Assembly (NCBI RefSeq): GCF_000003815.2 | Contig: NC_049981.1 | Coordinates: 19,202,583 to 19,266,582 of the forward strand | Direction of reading: 5' to 3' | Length of the DNA stretch: 64,000 nucleotides | DNA from: Branchiostoma floridae | Taxonomy: Eukaryota; Chordata; Leptocardii; Amphioxiformes; Branchiostomatidae | Part shown: positions 57,630 to 64,000 of the stretch, piece by piece | Numbering within the stretch: the stretch's first letter is position 1 | Layout: the number at the start of each line of letters is the position of its first letter | The notes under the pieces: generated by a model | What the model was told of the DNA's origin: nothing | The model's database searches: none | The model's input: the letters and a program-made list of their open reading frames with translations, nothing else | Program-made: the position numbers and the translations under genes

Positions 57630-59607
57630 GGAATACCATCTCTGTTTGTTACCAGTGCCAAGTAAGGGCAGTCCCCATCTGCAAAGTTCCTGTGGTTTGT
57701 TAACCTTAAACATATGGTTGCAGATCTGAATGTTTGGAACTTCCTCATTGTTGTTCACCATTGTTTAGGAGTTGTCCTTGAGTCAGTGTGTTCTGTCTGT
57801 TGGTACGAATAGGACATAGGGACATAAGCATTACTTTTGGTGTATAACGTATAGTTGTATATACAATGGAAAAATATTATCATATTCCCTGGTTGCAGAT
57901 GCTTCTAGATGCCCTTTCCTTACGAAATGCTCCAATGTTCTCAGCTGTCCGAATCGTAAGCAAACACCATTTATTACTCCAAATGGACATACAAAATGCA
58001 AGAGTGTGCTGTAGGAAGCCCTGGTATATCCCCCTCTCAATACTATAGCCACCAGTCTCTAAACGCAAGACGTATTATGGAATGGTTTTATAATTCGTTC
58101 CCAGAATGGCCCTCAGTCAGTAGTTTCTTAGCGAACAGGCCGATGTGCCATAAGAGACTTGCTTCTTTCATAAGTATGCTGTATATCATTGTGTGCAGGG
58201 AGAGAAGCACAGTTCAGGATGGGCTTGCCTATGGTGCTACTAGAAAACTAGTTATCAAAATAGCTGCTTGGAGTACAGCTTCACAAAGACAGTTTGCACC
58301 AACCTATGGTCAATCTTAATGCTGTATTTCAGTATTAGCAGAATGATTCCACATATCAAATGGTAGTGTTATGTTGATTGTTTGCCATTAGAACAGAAAT
58401 ACATGTAGCAATGTCTTGCAAAGCTGCCTTCCCTTAAAATGGAAAGAAATGCATTTTGAATGTCAAGTTATTTGCACAATCCCATCAGTTGTTGGGTTCC
58501 CAGAGGATGTGCATATCATCAAATCACATGGCCGAAGACAAGAAAACATAAAGTAGAAAGTCAATCTGTTTAGTCATTGACATTACCTGATTACAGGGTG
58601 TGTTTCATCTTTATGCAAAACATGGGGAAATAGAACAGAAACTTTACTACTGAGTAGTTGCCATTGGTGTTCTCTGACTTCCTCTCATTCATTCATCTGT
58701 CTTATGAATCTCCATCTTCCACCATCAATTGATATTTGCAACTGTTTTCCTATATGTAGCCCTACTTTTTTTAAACCTTGTAACATTACATGATTGTGTA
58801 TATTTATTTTTTCGTCAGCTTTGTTTAAATCAGATGATGTGCAATATGTAATGTTTAGTATTTAAGTGATTGTTTTGCTGTTTTGGATGATATAGCAGCT
58901 TCAATGTCAGGTGAAACAGACCAGTACTAATTTTTCCACTTTTCACAAACATAGCCATGTCAAAGTCTCACAACATGTTCCCAAGTTACTCTATGATAGG
59001 TGTCCATGGTTTTTTCAATGTGCCACAACCTCACAGATATTTCTACATTGACATGTTATCACACGTTCCTATTTTCTGCTGTGTGGAAAGAAAGTCTTAT
59101 CGTAAATTGCCATGTACCTCAAGAATGGCCATACTGTAGTCTTATTTGTTGGCAGTAGATGGAATGCACTGTCAATGATATCCCAAAGAAACCTCAAAAC
59201 CCCATTCCACTAGGGCGAACAGGGATTTCATAAAATGATAGTAAAACTATTTTTTTTTACGCTTTATGTGTTTTGTAATCCTTTCAGTCATACTTTTGGA
59301 TGGTGTCGAGGGGTTACAGAAATCCATTTAACATGTAGGTTGCAGCGAGACCGCTGGGCAATCACTATCTAGTGGAATGGGGACTTCATTCTATAGCTGG
59401 ACTGTATTCACATATGTTTGGAATCTGAACTCCAGTGTGAATTTGTCGCCGTGTCAATACGTCAATAACGTATGTCAGGACAGTCCACTACTTGATATGA
59501 AAAAGCTCATTCAACTGATGTTTTAAACTGAATGCGTATTAGCAAGAATGTTACACATCAATCAAACACGAGTTACAGGAGGATTGGTACCATTTTTTTT
59601 TTAATGC

Positions 59608-59817
59608 TAGGTCACCTTCAGCCGCAGGTAACTCATATCTATTGTTTTTAAAAGTGGAATTCAGGGAAATCAATTCGAAGGAAGGTGGTTTTAAATTGCA
59701 GTACTTGTATTTTCAAAATATTGCAGTTTGAAACCACGGTCCATTGCCATTTATATCCGTGAATGCTGTTTTTAGAAATAACAGATATAGGTTGCCCCTC
59801 TGGATAAATGTGAACTA
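59608..59817. repeat. Hairpin MITE, 210 bp, TAGTTCACCTT-type ends
   Basis: Left TAGGTCACCTTCAG then GGTAACTCATATCT; right AGATATAGGTTGCC then GGATAAATGTGAACTA, an inverted pair. Inner arms also pair (GGTGGTTTTAAATTGCAGTA with TATTGCAGTTTGAAACCAC). Same family as 60319-60504. Confidence 0.65.
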
Positions 59818-60318
59818 ACATGATGTTGCTGCACATTTTACCAGTATTGTTATTGGCAACTCATATATCCTCTGTGATATCACAAAACATTATTACATTA
59901 TATTCAACTCATGTATTTTTACTGTCCAAGCTGAGGTTGGTAGGGAAGATTGTGACTTGGTGGAAAGAAAATGGGACATATGAAGAAAAGGTCACAATCG
60001 TCCTCCACCCACCTCTGCTTGGAGAGTCACTGTGTTATTTTTTCCCAAGTATGAAGAGTATAGTTATAACGTAGAGGTGAAATATGTACTAAGCACATAT
60101 TCAGGATATTGTAGATTTATGTTCAAGTTCTAAATGTTGATGTTGAAAAGAAAGTAGCCAGTGAAGGTTTTGCACAACCCTCGTAGAAAGACAGTGTTTG
60201 AGCTCTTCTTTAAAGTCAACAAGTGTTATTATTAATTATATATATTGTCTATAAAGGATAGATCAAAATGGAAAGTTGCTAAGATTTAGCTGTCAATGAC
60301 TTGCAGCTCCTAAAATGC

Positions 60319-60504
60319 TAGTTTACCTTTATCTGAGGGGTAACCTTTACCCATAAAAACGGATATCAAGTTGAAAAATGGTTTCAAAGTACAATGTACA
60401 ATGTACTGCAGTTTGAAACCACTGAACACTTGATCTTGATATCCCCAAGTACCCTTTTTTTAGAAACAACATATATAGGTTACCTCTTGGATAAAGGTGA
60501 ACTA
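60319..60504. repeat. Hairpin MITE, 186 bp, TAGTTCACCTT-type ends
   Basis: Left TAGTTTACCTTTATCTGAGG then GGTAACC; right ATATAGGTTACCTC then GGATAAAGGTGAACTA. Inner arms TGGTTTCAAAGTACA and GTACTGCAGTTTGAAACCA, and GATATCAAG and CTTGATATC, complete a near-palindrome. A third end of this family lies at 30427-30462. Confidence 0.72.
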
Positions 60505-62238
60505 ACATTTCATTTTCCAAAAATATGTTTTGGTCAAAAGAACTGTTGTGTACCTTGATCTTCAGTTAGAGGTGTAATATTGTACATAGAATATACTGAA
60601 GGGATGTATTTCACCAGTGTCAAAGCCATTTGCAGTTTTCTGAACTAAGCCATTGTGGACATGTTTTGAGGATGTTTTACTCAATGTGAGAGACTTTTAC
60701 TGTACCTGTCAAGCCAGTTGGAAAATGGATGTAACTCAAGATGTAATAATGTTGATACATGAATGAAAAGATAGGTTTCCAGTAGTGTATGTACTTAAAA
60801 GAATGTCATTATACCTGCCAAATTGTCACATTCCACAGCTGTAGTACAACATCACTCACCAGAGTTGTTATGGATGCTTTGTGGAGCATTGTACATTACA
60901 TTGGTATTAGATGTAAACCGGAAAGTTCGTGTGGTTGTTGTCTATTGTCACTTGTTCTTGTTACTCACACACTCATTCACTCTCTCATTCATTCACTCAC
61001 ACTGGCTCACTCACTCTGGTTTTATATTTGTTGTTCCCTGCCTTGCAATAATTAGGCATATGGACCATTTAGGTCATCAGAGACTGCAGAAGTCACCCCA
61101 AGCCCTTTACCTACACTGGTTTGCAACCCTTCCAGTCCCCCAGAAAAAGGAGGGAATAATGTATTGTGCATTGCAGAATTGGGAATTGCAGAAACACACA
61201 ACTGCCATAAAGGCACAAGCAAACAAAAAACACAAACATATCGACATACATACAAGCCAAAAACAGCGCATTGGCCAAAAACATTTCAAATGTGAAAATG
61301 GACAAAAAGCAGTCCAAAGCCTGGGACAGAAAAGAAATGGGAAAAGGTCTTCCGTCATACACTCTTCTAATTTACTTACCAGTCATGTTTACCTCCATGA
61401 AGATGGAGGTATTGTTGAAGTTTGTTGCCAGATACCCGCCCTTGCTCGGCGGCATGTCATATTGAATTTTACATTGGTGTGTAAAAAGCGCCACATGACG
61501 CCTGCAGGATGAACGACAAGTAGATGCTACTGCAGATGTTACTGACCTAATAAAAAAAGAAAAGAACCAAATAGAAAGATAATTACGAGGATATGCTCTA
61601 ATGCGGTGTACATACAGTCGTCAAAACTCCAAAGCAAAGTTGGGAAAACGTTTAGTGTAAATGAACACACACGGTTTCCAATTCCCGTTACGCACATGTT
61701 ACGTCCGTAAGTGCAATTTGTATTTTCATGTTTTAGTTGCTTTGAAAATAATTGAAATCGCCTAGAGAACAAATATTTTTTGGAGGTAGCAAATGTAAGA
61801 TAACTTTTGCAAACAACTATATATTGTTTACCTACACGTAGTCTGTCCTAGAAAACTACTGCTGTTTATTCTTCTTGAAACACATTCATATGTATGGCGA
61901 CCAGGCCCTCCATTTCTGTCCTGTAGACTCTTGACTTTCCAATTAATCATAACGTTATAGCCGAGGTAACGTTATAAATCTGTGAAGGGTGACTCTCTCT
62001 CGGAGGCGCAACTCTGAACAAGGGGCCTGAACACTAAACGTTATACTATGAAGATTGTATAGTCCCAATGATCCAATAGAAAACATGAATCACGTTTTTC
62101 CAACCAACTAACGTTACACAAAAACGGGGTGGTTTTTTTTTCGAACGGTACTAGTTTGTGTAAAACACGCGTCTTTTGTGTCAGAACGTTACAACTAAAA
62201 CCGTCGCTGATATTTTGATAAAGTTAGATGAGTCGATT

Positions 62239-62342
62239 ACGATAGCCATATCACGTTTTTAGCAGGACAATACGGACAAATGCCGCGGTCTGTGACGATA
62301 GCGATATTAGCGTTACGTTTTTAGCAGGACAATACGGACAAA
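62239..62342 (+). repeat. Two-copy direct repeat before a donor-like site
   Basis: CGATAGCCATATCACG and CGATAGCGATATTAGCG each lead into CGTTTTTAGCAGGACAATAC then GGACAAA; spacing is about 60 bp. A good donor (GGCAAAG then GTAAGC) follows at 62370-62371. The CpG-containing context suggests an untranslated first exon of a gene beyond the window, but nothing here proves it. Confidence 0.5.
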
Positions 62343-63004
62343 AAAGACACAGAAGCGAAGAAGTGGCAAAGGTAAGCTGTAACAGCAACATGTAACTGTG
62401 GGAAATAATACGTTGATCATTTGTCAAATTAGTATCGCTTGAGAAATCCCAGTAAACCTGGTGATATTATGGTAACGTTTATGGATGTTACATTTTTTTA
62501 TTCCGATTTGACCTATTGTGACTGTACTATGCCTTTCATTAACATTTTACGATGTCAACCAAATTAGCTGCCGACTATTGGTTAGTTTTGTCCAATGATA
62601 CTAACGTTAACGTTAACGATAGATTTTACATTAGCCAATCAACTGTAACGTAACGTAACGTTGTCTTATTTGTTACCTGGATCGACGAATCAACTGCAAA
62701 TTTTTTGTTATCAATTTCGACGAAAAAAATCTGCATTTTGCTTTTTGATCACTAGGTGTCACTGTGAGACCGTGAGCAGTTAACTAAAAGCGTGTGGTGA
62801 AATGGCTTCTATGATCTGAGACATTTTGTGGTTCACCCTTCCCGAAGATTTCGTTGAAGTTGGTGAATACCATGGTGTCGATTCTATTCTAGCTCTGGTT
62901 TGCTCCTCTGGTCGCTTCTGTCGAATTCGAATTCATCAATACTTACGCTAGTTAGGAGGGGGGGGGGGCATGAAATCTTGCGAACCATGGTAAATAGCCG
63001 TGTT

Positions 63005-63031
63005 GACTGCAGGCGTTGTTTGCCTGCAGTC
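63005..63031. repeat. Perfect short inverted repeat
   Basis: GACTGCAGGC, seven bases, GCCTGCAGTC. A 10-bp stem with a 7-base loop; no T-run follows, and no gene is adjacent. Confidence 0.7.
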
Positions 63032-64000
63032 GCCGCAACTTGGTGTATGAAGTGATTCCTGTATTCATTCATCGTCTACATTACGTTTTGTGCTGAACAC
63101 CTGTCCTTGGTGCTGAAAACCCTCCACACCTTTCCGCGCTGAAGACCACACACCCATAAGCTAGCATACCTGTCTTTGGTACTGAACACTCACACAAGTA
63201 AACACAACTGTCATGACAAAGCACATACACATGGACTCTTTTTCCCAACTGTATAATTAGCACAAAATAAAACAACCCCTTTCCAATCATAATATTTTTG
63301 TTATGATCACATATTCGTGGATTTAACACCAGGTGAGTAGGCTGCAAAACGGGTGTCAAAATTTCCCTTGATTATATTTCCGTTAATTTTCATAATTACC
63401 AGCATTATTGAATACTAGTAACGTGATTAGTTTTCTTAAGAATGATTTGTTATAATCACGCCTTTGCACAATGAGCACAGTGACTGATCTTGTGGTGAGT
63501 GCCGAATAAGTGCCGAAATCTGTCTGCCAATGTCAGACACTGTGTAGGTTGGAGAATTTTTGCACTTTTGTTTTGCAACTCACTCACCTATACATCAATG
63601 AACGTTAAGTCACTGTTTAAGAGGAAAAAGCTTTCAACTGATCCAATTAATTTATAACACAATGCAATTGACAAAGAAGCATTGGATATATGATTGACTC
63701 AAATCAAGTTTCTCTATCTAGGATATAATACGACGGCATGTTTATATGAAGATACCTGCAATGATACTTTTATTTCTTTTATTTCTTATTTTATTTCACT
63801 TGCTCAATTACATGTACTCTAAACCAAGGATACACATATTATGAAAACTATTTTGTCATCCAGTTATAGATGAACAACCGTATAACAAGCCATACAATAC
63901 ATATGTAGAAAAAAACATGCACCTTGGCCTAAAAAATCACCTGTTACATACGAGTATATTACTAAAGCTAAATTAGTAGAAATGTCATGAGTGACAGGGT

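Larger units (their letters stand above)
56008..64000. other. ZNF800 3' UTR and downstream DNA, no supported gene
   Basis: AATAAA occurs at 57559, inside a MITE, and again near 61550; neither is clearly the ZNF800 poly(A) signal. A 229-codon frame at 60823-61512 is repeat- and hydrophobic-biased with no recognisable domain, and I do not accept it. MITEs are at 57434-57629, 59608-59817 and 60319-60504, and GGCC-like end sequence lies at 58503-58533. From about 61.9 kb the DNA becomes richer in CpG and AACGTTA motifs, with an exon-like donor at 62370. I see nothing else. Confidence 0.55.

Noticed and set aside
58503-58533. Right end of a GGCCATGTTG-type element
   Set aside because: GGATGTGCATATCATCAAAT followed by CACATGGCC is similar, but the flank is GAA instead of TTA/TAA and no left end was found; too weak to list as an element.
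60823-61512. 229-codon open frame on the + strand
   Set aside because: Hydrophobic, His/Ser-rich start from a CATTCACTCACTC repeat, then Lys/Gln-rich text with no domain, and it overlaps a hairpin-type repeat near 61390. No splice or promoter support.

Overview
The window looks like chordate nuclear DNA, most likely from a cephalochordate (amphioxus, Branchiostoma-like). It has compact intron-containing genes with GT-AG introns, deuterostome-type orthologues (DLG5, cyclophilin A, ZNF800), tRNA-derived SINEs and a very dense set of short inverted-repeat transposons. Two 100-N blocks (14073-14172 and 18663-18762) mark scaffold gaps. The species call is inference from gene content and repeat style.

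Four genes are supported, all on the + strand. (1) 219-4949: the last six exons of a DLG5 orthologue, giving the end of the SH3/HOOK region and the guanylate-kinase-like domain. (2) 12307-16974: a complete five-exon cyclophilin A (peptidyl-prolyl isomerase) of 164 residues, with all main catalytic residues. (3) 22062-23555: a two-exon ankyrin/SOCS-box protein whose stop codon is completed by the first base of a transposon. (4) 53479-56007: a single-exon coding region for ZNF800, a nine-finger C2H2 protein; its 5' UTR is spliced and probably starts in the CpG-rich block near 34-37 kb. A small unrecognised ORF pair at 26508-26921 is a weak fifth candidate. A LINE reverse-transcriptase scrap lies at 43184-43383.

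Between genes the DNA is mostly mobile-element debris. One coherent group has ends beginning GGCC, flanked by 3-bp TTA/TAA sites as in PIF/Harbinger elements: 10686, 10980-11750, 16027-16650, 23555-23863, 28253-28994, 40622-41851, 41295-41653 and 50652-51012. One of these sits inside another, and the related copy at 10980-11750 shows the empty site. Other groups are an AGGGCTGTC-ended short element (five places), a CAGTCAAACCTG element with TA target sites (31095-32000), hairpin elements (18933-19115, 59608-59817, 60319-60504) and tRNA-headed SINEs (near 1.2, 4.1, 14.3 and 16 kb).

The most striking structure is a 5.4-kb element at 44673-50083. It has long inverted ends that begin TGTTG and finish CAACA, a 4-bp CTCA direct repeat on each side, and about 36 monomers of roughly 90 bp arranged as two opposed arrays. 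Each monomer carries the dyad TGTGTCA-N7-TGACACA. End sequence and target-site length fit the Ginger superfamily; no transposase is visible. It probably lies in the long 5' intron of ZNF800 or just upstream of that gene.
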